Source of the DNA: Maribacter halichondriae
Lineage (GTDB): Bacteria; Bacteroidota; Bacteroidia; Flavobacteriales; Flavobacteriaceae
Length of the DNA stretch: 64,000 bases
Direction of reading: 5' to 3'
NCBI RefSeq assembly: GCF_027474825.1
Contig: NZ_CP107030.1
Coordinates: forward strand, 682,001-746,000
The position numbers and the translations under genes are program-made. Shown here piece after piece: positions 26,549 to 36,232 of the stretch; the stretch's first letter is position 1; each line of letters starts with the position of its first letter. The notes beneath the pieces are model-generated. The model ran no database searches, was not told the origin of the DNA, and saw nothing but the letters and a program-made list of their open reading frames with translations.

Positions 26549-27738
26549 CAGCCTATATAACTTTTTAAGGCTTCTTTTAGTATGTTGACAGCTCTTTTTA
26601 GGCTTTCCTTATCCAGCACATAGGCAATGCGTATTTGGTTCTTTCCTAGACCGGGAGTTGCATAAAAACCAGCTGCGGGAGCGACCATGACCGTTTCGTT
26701 ATTAACTCTAAAATCTTCAAGTAGCCATTGTGCAAAATCGTCAGCATCGGATATTGGAAGTTCAGCGATACAATAAAAAGCGCCTTGTGGTCTGCCAATT
26801 TTCACCCCTTCGATTTTTTCCAACGCTTCGATCAAAATATCCCTTCGGGCGACATATTCTTCTTTTACGGAATCAAAATAGCTTTGGGGAGTTTCTAAAG
26901 CCGCCTCACCTGCCATCTGGGCATAGGTCGGTGGCGATAGACGTGCCTGAGCAAACTTTAGGGCCGTTTTGATAATTTCGGTGTTTTTGGATACCAAATA
27001 TCCTATTCTGGCCCCGCACATACTGTAACGTTTTGAGACTGAATCTACGATTAGAGCGTGTTCTTCTAGACCAGATTCTTGAAGAATTGAATAATGTTCC
27101 CTTCCATCGTAAGTAAACTCTCGATAGACCTCATCAGCGACCAAAAACAAATCGTGCTTCTTAACGATAGCGGCCAACTTCTGAATTTCCTCCCTGCTAT
27201 ACAGATATCCCGTGGGATTTCCTGGGTTACATATCAATATGGCCTTTGTTCTCGGGGTTATCAATTTCTCGAAATCTTCAATCGGGGGTAGTGCAAAATT
27301 GGTATCGATATGAGAGACAACGGGTACGACATTTACACCCAGGGCCGTCGCGAATCCATTATAATTGGCATAAAAAGGCTCTGGAATAATAATTTCGTCA
27401 CCGTTATCCGCTATGCTACCCATGGCAAAGGAAAGCGCTTCTGAGCCGCCGGTGGTTACGATAATATCACCGGCCGTTATGTGAATATCATTCTTAGCAT
27501 AGTATTTGGCAATTTTTTCACGGTATATTTCAGAACCTTCGGTTCTACTATATTCCAAAACCTCGATCGAATTGTTTTTAACTGCGTCCAATGCAATCTG
27601 GGGGGTCTTGATATCGGGTTGCCCAATATTCAAATGAATCACCTTGGCACCATTTTTCTTAGCCTGTTCGGCAAAAGGAACCAATTTACGTATGGGAGAT
27701 TGGGGCATGGATCGCCCCTTTTCTGATATCGCTGGCAT
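26548..27738 (-). CDS. class I/II PLP-dependent aminotransferase
   Basis: 396 residues of fold-type I, aspartate-aminotransferase-like (AspB/AspC class). Features: LNIGQPDIKTP near residue 36, the stacking aromatic region EPFYANYNGF, NPGNPTGYLYS, VADEVYREFTYDG (Asp that pairs with the PLP nitrogen), and the Schiff-base Lys in SVSKRYSMCGARIGY near residue 235; the substrate carboxylate Arg is in KNQIRIAYV. The amino donor cannot be told from sequence. It precedes murB with a 1-base stop/start overlap and is divergent from the PDZ protease gene. Confidence 0.92.
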   Translation of the reverse strand: MPAISEKGRSMPQSPIRKLVPFAEQAKKNGAKVIHLNIGQPDIKTPQIALDAVKNNSIEVLEYSRTEGSEIYREKIAKYYAKNDIHITAGDIIVTTGGSEALSFAMGSIADNGDEIIIPEPFYANYNGFATALGVNVVPVVSHIDTNFALPPIEDFEKLITPRTKAILICNPGNPTGYLYSREEIQKLAAIVKKHDLFLVADEVYREFTYDGREHYSILQESGLEEHALIVDSVSKRYSMCGARIGYLVSKNTEIIKTALKFAQARLSPPTYAQMAGEAALETPQSYFDSVKEEYVARRDILIEALEKIEGVKIGRPQGAFYCIAELPISDADDFAQWLLEDFRVNNETVMVAPAAGFYATPGLGKNQIRIAYVLDKESLKRAVNILKEALKSYIG

Positions 27739-27890
27739 GAAAACTTATTTTTAGGCAAAAGTGAGAAAACCAAGTGGACAAAGCAATAGCGGATGTAATT
27801 AATTCCCCAATCAAAAATATGTTAATTAACGGCGATGGTATTGATAAAATACATAACTTTAAGAGAGTTAACCGCTTAATATTTAGAAAG

Positions 27891-29228
27891 TTGAAGCGAT
27901 TGGTTGCCACACTTGTACTAGTTTTCCTGTGTTCACCTTTTACGGGTATATCACAAGGCTTCGAATTGCCCGAAGGCAAACCCTTTCAAAAAGTAAAATT
28001 TCAATTGATCAACAATTTGGTCATTATTCCGATGACGGTCAATGATACCGAGCTCTCGTTCGTGCTTGATTCTGGTGTTGGCAAACCGATCCTCTTTAAC
28101 CTGACAGATCAAGATTCCATAAAAATCAACAATGTTTCTGAAATTACCATTAATGGTTTGGGTGAAGGTGAACCCATTAAAGCACTGAGTTCAAAAGAGA
28201 ATGACTTCAAATTGGGAGCCATTCACAATAGGGATCAGCGGCTCTATGTAGTGCTTGACAGCGATATGAATTTTTCCCCAAGCTTGGGAATACCGGTTCA
28301 TGGTATCATAGGATATGAACTTTTTCGTGATTTCGTTGTCGATATAAACTACGCCTCGAAAACCATTAAATTTTATAATCCTGCACATTATACATATAAA
28401 TTGGGTCGAAAAGATGAGACCTTGCCTCTTCATGTAATACGTAAGAAAGCCTATGTCGATGGAGAGATCTATATGAACAGTGGTAAGAACATACCTGTAA
28501 AAATGCTTCTCGATACGGGTAGTAGCGATGCCATTTGGCTTTTTGAGAACGATGAAATTGGAATACCCGATAAGAACTATGATGATTTTTTAGGAAAAGG
28601 TCTAAGCGGAAACATCTTCGGAAAACGCACTATGGTCAGCGGTATTAAAATTGGCAGTTTTGTTTTACAGGATGCCAAAGCAGCTTTTCCCGACATGGAA
28701 TCATTCAATGACATCAAAAACTTGGGTGATCGAAATGGAAGTATGGGCGGCGAAGTACTGAAACGATTCAATATCGTTTTTGACTACCCAAACGGGAAGA
28801 TTACGTTACGAAAAAACCATAATTTCAATAATCCCTTTCAATATAACATGAGCGGTATCGATCTTCAGCATGATGGGCTTCGCTATATTTCAGAACGTAT
28901 TACCGACGCCAGTGGTGTAGTTGATAGTGAAAAAAAATCATTTGGCGATGTTCAAATTTTATTTGAAAATAGAACGCGTCTTAGCCTAGTGCCTGAAATC
29001 ATTGTATCGGGAATTCGCGCAGGGAGTCCGGCCGAATCAGCTGGACTGCAAGAAGGTGATGTGATTTTGGCCGTGAACGGAAAAAGCGTACACCGCTACA
29101 AACTTCAGGAAATCATGCATATGCTTAATGCAAAAGAAGGAAAAAAGGTCAGGGTACTCATCGAAAGATATAACTCGGACCTGCTTTTCACTTTTGTGCT
29201 CAAGAATATGTTCAAAGAAAAACCCTGA
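27891..29228 (+). CDS. secreted retropepsin-like aspartyl protease with PDZ domain
   Basis: 445 residues from a TTG at 27891, chosen because KLKRLVATLVLVFLC starts a signal peptide there; a GTG at 27774 or ATG at 27819 would place 24-39 residues before it. Two aspartyl-protease lobes in one chain: FVLDSGVGKP (about residue 60) and MLLDTGSSDAIW (about 205), each with the D(T/S)G active-site motif. A PDZ domain fills the C-terminus (IRAGSPAESAGLQEGDVILA, residues about 360-440). This combination is common in Bacteroidota secreted proteins of unknown target. A strong terminator overlaps its stop codon. Confidence 0.85.
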   Translation: MKRLVATLVLVFLCSPFTGISQGFELPEGKPFQKVKFQLINNLVIIPMTVNDTELSFVLDSGVGKPILFNLTDQDSIKINNVSEITINGLGEGEPIKALSSKENDFKLGAIHNRDQRLYVVLDSDMNFSPSLGIPVHGIIGYELFRDFVVDINYASKTIKFYNPAHYTYKLGRKDETLPLHVIRKKAYVDGEIYMNSGKNIPVKMLLDTGSSDAIWLFENDEIGIPDKNYDDFLGKGLSGNIFGKRTMVSGIKIGSFVLQDAKAAFPDMESFNDIKNLGDRNGSMGGEVLKRFNIVFDYPNGKITLRKNHNFNNPFQYNMSGIDLQHDGLRYISERITDASGVVDSEKKSFGDVQILFENRTRLSLVPEIIVSGIRAGSPAESAGLQEGDVILAVNGKSVHRYKLQEIMHMLNAKEGKKVRVLIERYNSDLLFTFVLKNMFKEKP

Positions 29229-29247
29229 TGTTTCCATCAGGGTTTTT
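29218..29247 (+). terminator. intrinsic terminator overlapping the PDZ protease stop
   Basis: AAAAACCCTGATG (29218-29230) pairs with CATCAGGGTTTTT (29235-29247): 13 perfect base pairs, 4-base loop, T-tract. The protease stop codon TGA lies inside the left arm. It probably also acts on the DUF1573 transcript coming from the other side. Confidence 0.85.
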
Positions 29248-29269
29248 GATTATTTTTAAAAGGCTTACC

Positions 29270-29665
29270 TTACTTTTTTCCTTCAGCGGGCTTCGCCTTG
29301 ATCTCTCCTTTAATCTTCAAGACTTTCGTAGGGGTATCGGCGTTTGAAATTACCGTAATGGCCTTACGAATCGGGCCAACCCTGTTAGTGTCATATTTTA
29401 CCTGAATCTCACCTGTCTTACCGGGCAAGATAGGATCTTCTGGTTTTTTGGGGATAGTACATCCGCAGCTTGAACTTACCTTACTGATTATCAAGGGCGC
29501 ATCACCGGTATTGGTGAATTCAAAAACCCGGATACCGTCGGCACCTTTTTCAATTTCTCCATAATCTACGGTCTCTGTTTTGAACTCGATCTTAGCCGCT
29601 TTTTCTTGGGCGGTAAGATTAAATGCCAACAGACCCATAAATAATACAAGTACTATTTTTTTCAT
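29270..29665 (-). CDS. secreted DUF1573 protein
   Basis: 131 residues with a signal peptide (2-19). DUF1573 is a single Ig-like/MSP-type beta-sandwich; the family core is visible as VFEFTNTGDAPLIISKVSSS followed by CGCTIP with its conserved Cys pair, then the PGKTGEIQVKYD and KVLKIKGEI strands. Very common and often multicopy in Bacteroidota, periplasmic or outer-membrane associated, role unknown. It stands alone between two convergent/divergent neighbours, with a promoter at 29689-29718. Confidence 0.9.
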   Translation of the reverse strand: MKKIVLVLFMGLLAFNLTAQEKAAKIEFKTETVDYGEIEKGADGIRVFEFTNTGDAPLIISKVSSSCGCTIPKKPEDPILPGKTGEIQVKYDTNRVGPIRKAITVISNADTPTKVLKIKGEIKAKPAEGKK

Positions 29666-29688
29666 CGTTTTTAATTTAGGGTGAATTT

Positions 29689-29718
29689 CAAAAGTAAATC
29701 TTTTCAGATGAACCTCAA
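29689..29718 (-). promoter_or_regulatory. promoter of DUF1573 gene (-33 TTTG, -7 TACTTTTG)
   Basis: On the minus strand TTTG (29718-29715), 18 bases, then TACTTTTG (29696-29689): both Bacteroidota elements with normal spacing. The ATG is 23 bases further. Confidence 0.6.
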
Positions 29719-29861
29719 AATCCTTTTGTTATGTAATAACGTTACTTATTTTTGTTTCGTATTCCGTTTTCGGCCAAAAGCACCCTTTATCGATATTTTA
29801 ACATATCGTTCTAGGTTGCTTTTTTGTACCACCTACGGATAACCAAAAATCGTTCCAAAAC

Positions 29862-32510
29862 ATGGAGATTCCATCAAAATATGAGCCTAAATCCGTAGAA
29901 AATCGTTGGTATGACTATTGGATGCAAAACAAGTACTTTCATTCAACACCTGATGATCGCGAATCCTATACCATAGTCATTCCACCGCCGAATGTTACTG
30001 GGGTGCTTCACATGGGACACATGCTCAATAATACTTTACAGGATGTTCTAACCCGACGTGCCCGCTTAATGGGTAAAAATGCCTGTTGGGTCCCCGGTAC
30101 GGATCATGCTTCCATTGCGACCGAAGCCAAAGTTGTGGCTAAATTAAAAGAGGAGGGAATCAATAAATCCGATATTTCTCGCGAAGAGTTTATGAAGCAC
30201 GCTTGGGAGTGGAAAGCGGAGTATGGCGGTGTTATTCTAGAACAACTCAAAAAACTGGGATGTTCGTGTGATTGGGATAGAACGGCATTCACCATGGATG
30301 ACAATATGTCTGCTTCTGTCATCAAGGTTTTTATCGATTTGTTCAATAAAGGATTGATATACAGAGGGTACCGCATGGTCAATTGGGATCCCGAGGCGCA
30401 AACGACCCTGTCGGACGAGGAAGTCATATACGAAGAAAAACAAGGGTTATTGTATTATTTGGCCTATCAAATCGAGGGGTCCAATGAAAAAGTTACCATC
30501 GCCACTACAAGACCTGAAACAATACTGGGCGATACTGCAATTTGTATCAACCCGAACGATGAGCGTTTTAAGCATTTAAGAGGCAAAAAAGCGATTGTTC
30601 CGATTTGTAATCGTGTAATACCGATCATCGAAGATGACTATGTCGATATCGAATTCGGTACTGGATGTCTGAAAGTCACTCCCGCACATGACATCAACGA
30701 TAAGGCATTAGGCGAAAAACACCAATTGGAGACCATAGATATTTTTAATGCAGATGCCACTTTGAATTCCTTCGGAATGCATTATGAAGGTCAGGATCGT
30801 TTCGTCGTTCGAAAGGCCATTTCCAAAGAGCTGGAAGAAAAAGGACATTTAGTCAAAACGGAGAATTATCTGAACAAAGTCGGGACTTCCGAGCGTACAA
30901 AAGCGATTATCGAACCGCGTTTAAGCGACCAATGGTTCTTGAAAATGGAAGATTTGGTAAAACCTGCGATCAAAGCCGTTTTGGATACGGAAGAAATAAA
31001 GTTCTTTCCCAAAAAATTCGAGAATACCTACCGTCATTGGATGGAGAACATCCGTGATTGGAATATTTCACGTCAATTATGGTGGGGCCAACGCATTCCC
31101 GCGTATTACTATGGAGACGGACAAGGCGATTTCGTAGTCGCCGAAAACATCGAAGAAGCACTTGAAAAGGCAAATAAAAAACGAACTGTCACTTCGAGCG
31201 TAGTCGAGAAGCCATTAAAGATCGAAAATCTAAAACAAGACGAAGACGTCGTCGACACTTGGTTCTCGTCATGGCTATGGCCTATGACCGTTTTTAACGG
31301 AATCTTGGAACCCGATAACGAAGACATCAATTACTACTACCCTACCAGCGATTTGGTAACGGGTCCAGATATCATATTTTTCTGGGTCGCGCGAATGATT
31401 ATCTCCGGATATGAATATCGCAATGAAAAACCCTTTGAGAGTGTTTATTTTACAGGAATTGTCCGCGATAAGCAGCGTCGAAAAATGTCAAAATCATTGG
31501 GAAATTCTCCCGATGCCCTAAAACTGATCGATACGTATGGTGCCGATGGAGTCCGGGTTGGGTTACTCTTGAGTTCGGCCGCAGGCAACGATTTAATGTT
31601 CGACGAAGACCTATGTCAACAGGGTAAGAATTTCGCCAACAAAATATGGAACGGATTCCGGTTGGTCCAAGGTTGGGAAGTAGCAGACCTACCACAACCC
31701 GAAGCCTCAAAACTGGGTATAGAATGGTTTCATTCCAAGTTCAATCAGACTTTGGCCGAAATCGAAGACCATTTCAGCAAATACCGAATCTCCGATGCCT
31801 TGATGTCCACCTACAAATTGGTTTGGGACGATTATAGTTCTTGGCTATTGGAAATCATAAAACCGGCCTATCAACAACCTATCGACAATACCTCATACGA
31901 TGCGGTAATCGATATCTTGGAACAGAACCTAAAGCTCCTCCATCCATTTATGCCATTTCTGACCGAAGAGATTTGGCAACACATCGCCGAAAGAAGACCT
32001 GAAGAGGCATTGATAATCGCCAAATGGCCCGAAACCAATACGGTAAACACGAAGTTGATTAAAGGATTCGAATTTGCCTCTGAAGTGATTGCCGGTGTCC
32101 GAACGATTCGTAAGGATAAAAACATTGCGATGAAGGAAGCTTTAGAACTCTCAGTTCTAAATTCAGAAAACACTTCGAAAGATTGGGATGTTATCATTGA
32201 AAAATTGACCAACCTTTCCGATATTTCATATATCGATTCGCCCATCGATGGTGCCTTGACCTTTCGCGTAAAGAGTAACGAATATTTTATTCCCATGAGC
32301 GGAGCCATCGATTTAGATGCTGAGATGACAAAAATTCGCGAAGAGCTTGAATATACCCGTGGCTTTTTACAGTCCGTGCAAAAGAAACTTTCCAACGAAC
32401 GCTTTGTCAGCAATGCCCCTGAACAAGTAATCGCTTTGGAACGCAAAAAACAGGCCGATGCCGAGGCCAAGATCGAGACGTTGGAGAAGAGTTTGGCCAG
32501 CTTGAGGTGA
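29862..32510 (+). CDS. valS: valyl-tRNA synthetase
   Basis: Charges tRNA-Val. 882 residues, class Ia. HIGH motif as PPNVTGVLHMGHMLNN near residue 43-58, editing domain with TTRPETILGDTA near 215, the Trp-rich segment WNISRQLWWGQRIPAYYYG, KMSKS in RRKMSKSLGN near 540, an anticodon-binding domain, and a C-terminal coiled-coil arm (about 815-882, FLQSVQKKLSNERFV) that is diagnostic of ValRS. Complete, ATG at 29862. It stands as a single gene. Confidence 0.98.
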   Translation: MEIPSKYEPKSVENRWYDYWMQNKYFHSTPDDRESYTIVIPPPNVTGVLHMGHMLNNTLQDVLTRRARLMGKNACWVPGTDHASIATEAKVVAKLKEEGINKSDISREEFMKHAWEWKAEYGGVILEQLKKLGCSCDWDRTAFTMDDNMSASVIKVFIDLFNKGLIYRGYRMVNWDPEAQTTLSDEEVIYEEKQGLLYYLAYQIEGSNEKVTIATTRPETILGDTAICINPNDERFKHLRGKKAIVPICNRVIPIIEDDYVDIEFGTGCLKVTPAHDINDKALGEKHQLETIDIFNADATLNSFGMHYEGQDRFVVRKAISKELEEKGHLVKTENYLNKVGTSERTKAIIEPRLSDQWFLKMEDLVKPAIKAVLDTEEIKFFPKKFENTYRHWMENIRDWNISRQLWWGQRIPAYYYGDGQGDFVVAENIEEALEKANKKRTVTSSVVEKPLKIENLKQDEDVVDTWFSSWLWPMTVFNGILEPDNEDINYYYPTSDLVTGPDIIFFWVARMIISGYEYRNEKPFESVYFTGIVRDKQRRKMSKSLGNSPDALKLIDTYGADGVRVGLLLSSAAGNDLMFDEDLCQQGKNFANKIWNGFRLVQGWEVADLPQPEASKLGIEWFHSKFNQTLAEIEDHFSKYRISDALMSTYKLVWDDYSSWLLEIIKPAYQQPIDNTSYDAVIDILEQNLKLLHPFMPFLTEEIWQHIAERRPEEALIIAKWPETNTVNTKLIKGFEFASEVIAGVRTIRKDKNIAMKEALELSVLNSENTSKDWDVIIEKLTNLSDISYIDSPIDGALTFRVKSNEYFIPMSGAIDLDAEMTKIREELEYTRGFLQSVQKKLSNERFVSNAPEQVIALERKKQADAEAKIETLEKSLASLR

Positions 32511-32592
32511 TTTGATATAGTCTCAGTACTCAAAAACATGCTAAATAGTATTTCAAGTTACAAAAGACCCTTCATTCTCTTGGTTGCTAATA

Positions 32593-32622
32593 TTGGTCGT
32601 TTCCATTCATTCCCTATCTTTA
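32593..32622 (+). promoter_or_regulatory. promoter of Gfo/Idh/MocA gene
   Basis: TTG at 32593-32595, 19 bases, then TATCTTTA at 32615-32622, one base off TAnnTTTG. The ATG follows 17 bases later. Confidence 0.5.
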
Positions 32623-32639
32623 GAGAAAGCTAAACCAAA

Positions 32640-33737
32640 ATGAAAAATATTCTGTCCATTATAATTATACTTTCCACAATGCAAATGTCCGCCCAACAAG
32701 AACCATTAAAAGTAGGGGTTGCAGGTCTAACACATGGTCATGTAAACTGGGTTTTTAGTGCAGAAAAAAAAGGGGATATTGAAATTGTGGGTATTGCAGA
32801 GCCAAATCGTGAATTGGCCGAACGCTACATAAAAGAACATGGCCTTTCCATGGATTTAGTCTACGATACTTTGGATGAAATGTTGGAAGCCAAAAAACCC
32901 GAAGCCGTGACCGCTTTTGGTTCGATTTACGAGCATTTAGCCGTGGTCGAAGCTTCCGCTCCAAGAGGAATACACGTTATGGTAGAAAAACCTTTGGCGG
33001 TCAGCGTCGAACATGCACAAAAAATGGAGGCCCTGGCTAAAGAACACAACATCCATTTGCTAACGAATTATGAAACGACCTGGTACCCTACCAATCACAA
33101 AGCCTATGAACTTTTGCAAGAAGGCACAATTGGAGAGGTTCGAAAAGTAATCGTGCGCGACGGACATAAAGGCCCAAAAAAAATCGGAGTAAGTAATGAG
33201 TTTTTTGAATGGTTGACCGACCCGGTCCAAAACGGCGGAGGGGCAATCATCGATTTTGGTTGCTATGGCGCCAATCTGCTCACTTGGCTCCACGAAGGAA
33301 AAAGGCCCAATTCCGTTACTGCAGTTACCCAAAAATTACAACCGGAAAACAATCCCGATGTAGATGATGACTGCACGATACTTTTATCCTACGATACGAG
33401 CACGGCCATTTTGGAACCTAGCTGGAACTGGCCTATTGGCAGAAAAGATATGGAAATCTACGGAGAGACCGGAGTCGTATACGCCGACAACCGTCACGAT
33501 TTACGAGTTCGTATTTCCGAAGGATATGATGGGTTCAATGAAGAATCCTCAAAATTAGAGGAGCGTACAGCACCTTTTAACGACCCTTTTCTGCTTTTGA
33601 CTGCCGTTATTCGCAATGAGATAGAACTTCCTGCAAACGACCTATCCTCATTGGAAAATAATATGATCGTAGTCGAAATTCTTGAAGCTGCTAGGGAAAG
33701 TGCCAAAACGGGAAAAACGGTAGTTTTGAAAAAATGA
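32640..33737 (+). CDS. secreted Gfo/Idh/MocA-family oxidoreductase
   Basis: 365 residues with an N-terminal signal peptide (about 1-18, ending MSAQQ). The Rossmann domain begins KVGVAGLTHGHVNW, a variant of the GxGxxG NAD(P) site, and MVEKPLAVSVEHA carries the conserved EKP motif of the family near residue 120; the C-terminal half is the alpha/beta substrate domain. Exported members of this family in Bacteroidota include glycoside-processing enzymes that use tightly bound NAD. The altered nucleotide motif (GLTHGH) leaves cofactor use uncertain. The next gene follows in 15 bases. Confidence 0.85.
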   Translation: MKNILSIIIILSTMQMSAQQEPLKVGVAGLTHGHVNWVFSAEKKGDIEIVGIAEPNRELAERYIKEHGLSMDLVYDTLDEMLEAKKPEAVTAFGSIYEHLAVVEASAPRGIHVMVEKPLAVSVEHAQKMEALAKEHNIHLLTNYETTWYPTNHKAYELLQEGTIGEVRKVIVRDGHKGPKKIGVSNEFFEWLTDPVQNGGGAIIDFGCYGANLLTWLHEGKRPNSVTAVTQKLQPENNPDVDDDCTILLSYDTSTAILEPSWNWPIGRKDMEIYGETGVVYADNRHDLRVRISEGYDGFNEESSKLEERTAPFNDPFLLLTAVIRNEIELPANDLSSLENNMIVVEILEAARESAKTGKTVVLKK

Positions 33738-33752
33738 TGTAAAGAAAAAGTT

Positions 33753-34094
33753 ATGGGCAAAACCAATTCTCTTTGGTCGAAAAGACTTGAAATATATGAC
33801 CAGCTAGTAGCCAAATGTCCACGATTAGATAGAAAAGGAAAAACCATGCCCTACACCTCGGCAAATGGCTATATGTTTTCGCTTTTGAACAAAGATGCCG
33901 AACTGGGTATTCGTTTTTCCAAAGAAATACAGAAAAAGTATATCGAAGAATGGCCAACCACTCTATATAAATCGTACGGCGCGGTCATGAAGGGCTATGT
34001 GCTTATTCCTGAAAAAATGCTGGAAGATTTAGATACTTTGGCTTCCTATCTCAATGAGAGTTATGACTATGTCATGTCACTTGAACCAAAATAG
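33753..34094 (+). CDS. TfoX/Sxy N-terminal-like small protein
   Basis: 113 residues. The stretch GYMFSLLNKDAELGIRFSKE, then TTLYKSYGAVMKGYVLIPEKML near residues 65-88, resembles the TfoX N-terminal domain as found in stand-alone Bacteroidota proteins. In gamma-proteobacteria TfoX activates competence genes, but the stand-alone relatives have no assigned function and there is no competence gene nearby. It starts 15 bases after the oxidoreductase, probably on the same mRNA. Confidence 0.55.
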   Translation: MGKTNSLWSKRLEIYDQLVAKCPRLDRKGKTMPYTSANGYMFSLLNKDAELGIRFSKEIQKKYIEEWPTTLYKSYGAVMKGYVLIPEKMLEDLDTLASYLNESYDYVMSLEPK

Positions 34095-34188
34095 AACCAT
34101 TTATTCCTTTTTTATAAATTAACGGAAGTAGCAATTTTCTATAGAAGATTTCTCTCAGGATGATTATATTTATAGGAAATACTTAATT

Positions 34189-34782
34189 ATGAAAAATATA
34201 CTGTTATTCGGTACGTTCATTTGTTTGTTTTCCTGTACCGCACAAGAGAAAAAACCGGAAATACTCCCGGCAGAAATACAGATCAAAACAGCCACCTTAC
34301 CAGCGCCCGAAGAAGATAAAGAAGGTGCCATGGTCTATGGTTATGATCGGCAAGGTGAATTAGTGGTCCTTCGCGAAGGCAACAATAATTTGGTTTGTGT
34401 CGGTGACGATCCGAACAAAGAGGGCATTAGCGTTGCTTGCTATTCCAAAGAACTGGAACCTTTTATGAAACGTGGCCGTGAACTCACCGCCGAAGGAAAA
34501 GACACCAAAGAAAAACGTGAAATACAAGGTGCGGAAGTCGCAGCAGGCAAATGGCAAATGCCCATAGTGCCCAGCATGATGTATGTTTACTATGGAAACG
34601 ATGCGGCCTATAATAAGGCAACCGGTGAACTTGGCGGCGGCCAATACCGTTATGTAATATACACTCCTTTCGCGACCGCAAAAACTACGGGATTGCCCAC
34701 CAAACCCCACGAAAAAGGTATGCCATGGTTGATGGATCCCGGTACATTTCGGGCGCATATCATGGTCGGACCTTTCAATTAA
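34189..34782 (+). CDS. hypothetical lipoprotein
   Basis: 197 residues with a lipoprotein signal: hydrophobic core then FSCTAQ at about residue 14-19. The mature part is rich in Gly and Tyr with a conserved-looking segment QMPIVPSMMYVYYG and RAHIMVGPF at the end; I do not recognise the family. The -7-like context upstream is weak. Membrane-anchored at the periplasmic or outer face by inference; nothing points to an enzymatic activity. Confidence 0.65.
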   Translation: MKNILLFGTFICLFSCTAQEKKPEILPAEIQIKTATLPAPEEDKEGAMVYGYDRQGELVVLREGNNNLVCVGDDPNKEGISVACYSKELEPFMKRGRELTAEGKDTKEKREIQGAEVAAGKWQMPIVPSMMYVYYGNDAAYNKATGELGGGQYRYVIYTPFATAKTTGLPTKPHEKGMPWLMDPGTFRAHIMVGPFN

Positions 34783-34809
34783 GACCGACTAAAAAACTTG
34801 TTGATTCCC

Positions 34810-34817
34810 TATCTTTG
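34810..34817 (+). promoter_or_regulatory. -7 promoter box for sterol-desaturase-family gene
   Basis: TATCTTTG matches TAnnTTTG, 17 bases before the ATG at 34835. No TTG at the -33 distance. Confidence 0.45.
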
Positions 34818-34834
34818 GGAAAAGTCGATTAGCA

Positions 34835-36103
34835 ATGGAATCGTACGCACAGGCACTTTTATATGCCATTCCTTTTTTTATGGTGCTTTTGGCCATAGAA
34901 CTATCTTACGGATTTTTCGTAAAAGACCAAAAACATAAGGTCATGGATTCGGTTTCCAGTATAAGTTCCGGATTTACCAATATCGTCAAGGATACATTGG
35001 GATTGGGTATCATATTGATTTCCTATCCGTTTCTACTGGAACACTTAGCGCTGACCGAAATCGAATCCACTTGGTTGGTCTGGGTCATTGCCTTTATCGC
35101 AATAGATTTCGCCTCTTACTGGAACCATCGATTGAACCACAAAGTGAATGTCTTTTGGAACCAACATGTCATTCATCATAGTAGTGAAGAGTTTAATCTG
35201 GCCTGTGCGCTACGGCAACCCATCTCCAATATTTTCGGATATTTCGCTTTATTGCTAATTCCCGCAGCCGTCTTGGGAGTATCTAACGAGATAATCGCCG
35301 TACTTGCACCCGTTCATTTATTTGCCCAGTTTTGGTACCACACCCAACATATCGGAAAGTTGGGCTGGTTGGAATATATTATCGTAACACCCTCACAACA
35401 TCGAGTTCATCATGCCATAAATCCGGAATACATCGATAAGAATCTGGCCGCCATATTCTGCGTGTGGGACCGCTGGTTCGGTACCTTTCAAGAAGAACTT
35501 GATGATGTACCTCCGCAGTACGGGGTATTGAAACCTGCCGCAACGTGGAATCCCATCCATATTAATTTCCAGCATCTTTGGCGATTGGTGCAAGATGCAT
35601 GGCGCACGAAAAGTTTAAAGGACAAATTACGAATCTGGTTTATGCCTACAGGTTGGCGACCGGCCGATGTCAAAGAAAAATATCCGGTATCCATTATCGA
35701 AGATGTGTATGGTTTTGAACGTTATAAAACACCATCGTCAAAAGTGTTCGACCTTTACGTTATTTTTCAACTTTTGGCCTCGGTTGGTTTATTGTGGTTT
35801 ATGTTCTTCAATTATTCGAATATTGGGATTGATGGGCTCCTACTATTCGGAGCTTTCGTTTTTGTCGGAATTTATGGTTATACAAGTCTCATGGATAGAA
35901 AAAAATATGCCGTCTGGATCGAATTGTTGCGCGGAATACTTGGCATCGGCCTTATAGTAGCCAGTGGAGACTGGTTCGGAATCAATAGCTACCTATCTTG
36001 GGGAAGTTGGTTGATACTAGGTTACTTCCTGATTACCGGCATTGCGGCTTTATATTTTACCTTCCTCGAAAAATCTTCCGAGCGCACCAAAATTGCACTT
36101 TAG
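34835..36103 (+). CDS. sterol desaturase / fatty-acid hydroxylase family membrane protein
   Basis: 422 residues, integral membrane (about seven hydrophobic segments). The di-iron histidine boxes are complete: HRLNH near residue 100, HVIHH near 114-118, and SQHRVHH near 188-194, with a HTQHIG box between. The family hydroxylates or desaturates lipids using O2; the C-terminal 150 residues with four more membrane segments make it longer than the basic 270-residue form, like the lipid-remodelling (TMEM195-type) subgroup. Substrate unknown. Own -7 box; single gene. Confidence 0.88.
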   Translation: MESYAQALLYAIPFFMVLLAIELSYGFFVKDQKHKVMDSVSSISSGFTNIVKDTLGLGIILISYPFLLEHLALTEIESTWLVWVIAFIAIDFASYWNHRLNHKVNVFWNQHVIHHSSEEFNLACALRQPISNIFGYFALLLIPAAVLGVSNEIIAVLAPVHLFAQFWYHTQHIGKLGWLEYIIVTPSQHRVHHAINPEYIDKNLAAIFCVWDRWFGTFQEELDDVPPQYGVLKPAATWNPIHINFQHLWRLVQDAWRTKSLKDKLRIWFMPTGWRPADVKEKYPVSIIEDVYGFERYKTPSSKVFDLYVIFQLLASVGLLWFMFFNYSNIGIDGLLLFGAFVFVGIYGYTSLMDRKKYAVWIELLRGILGIGLIVASGDWFGINSYLSWGSWLILGYFLITGIAALYFTFLEKSSERTKIAL

Positions 36104-36232
36104 GATTCATTCCTTTGTACAGATTTATGCACTTCATCGAATAACACGCTTCGCAACACGCAGTTGGTCGAATAATTATATACTAATCCATTTGATTTCG
36201 TTCTGTAGAGGTTAACCCCCACAACCTCATCT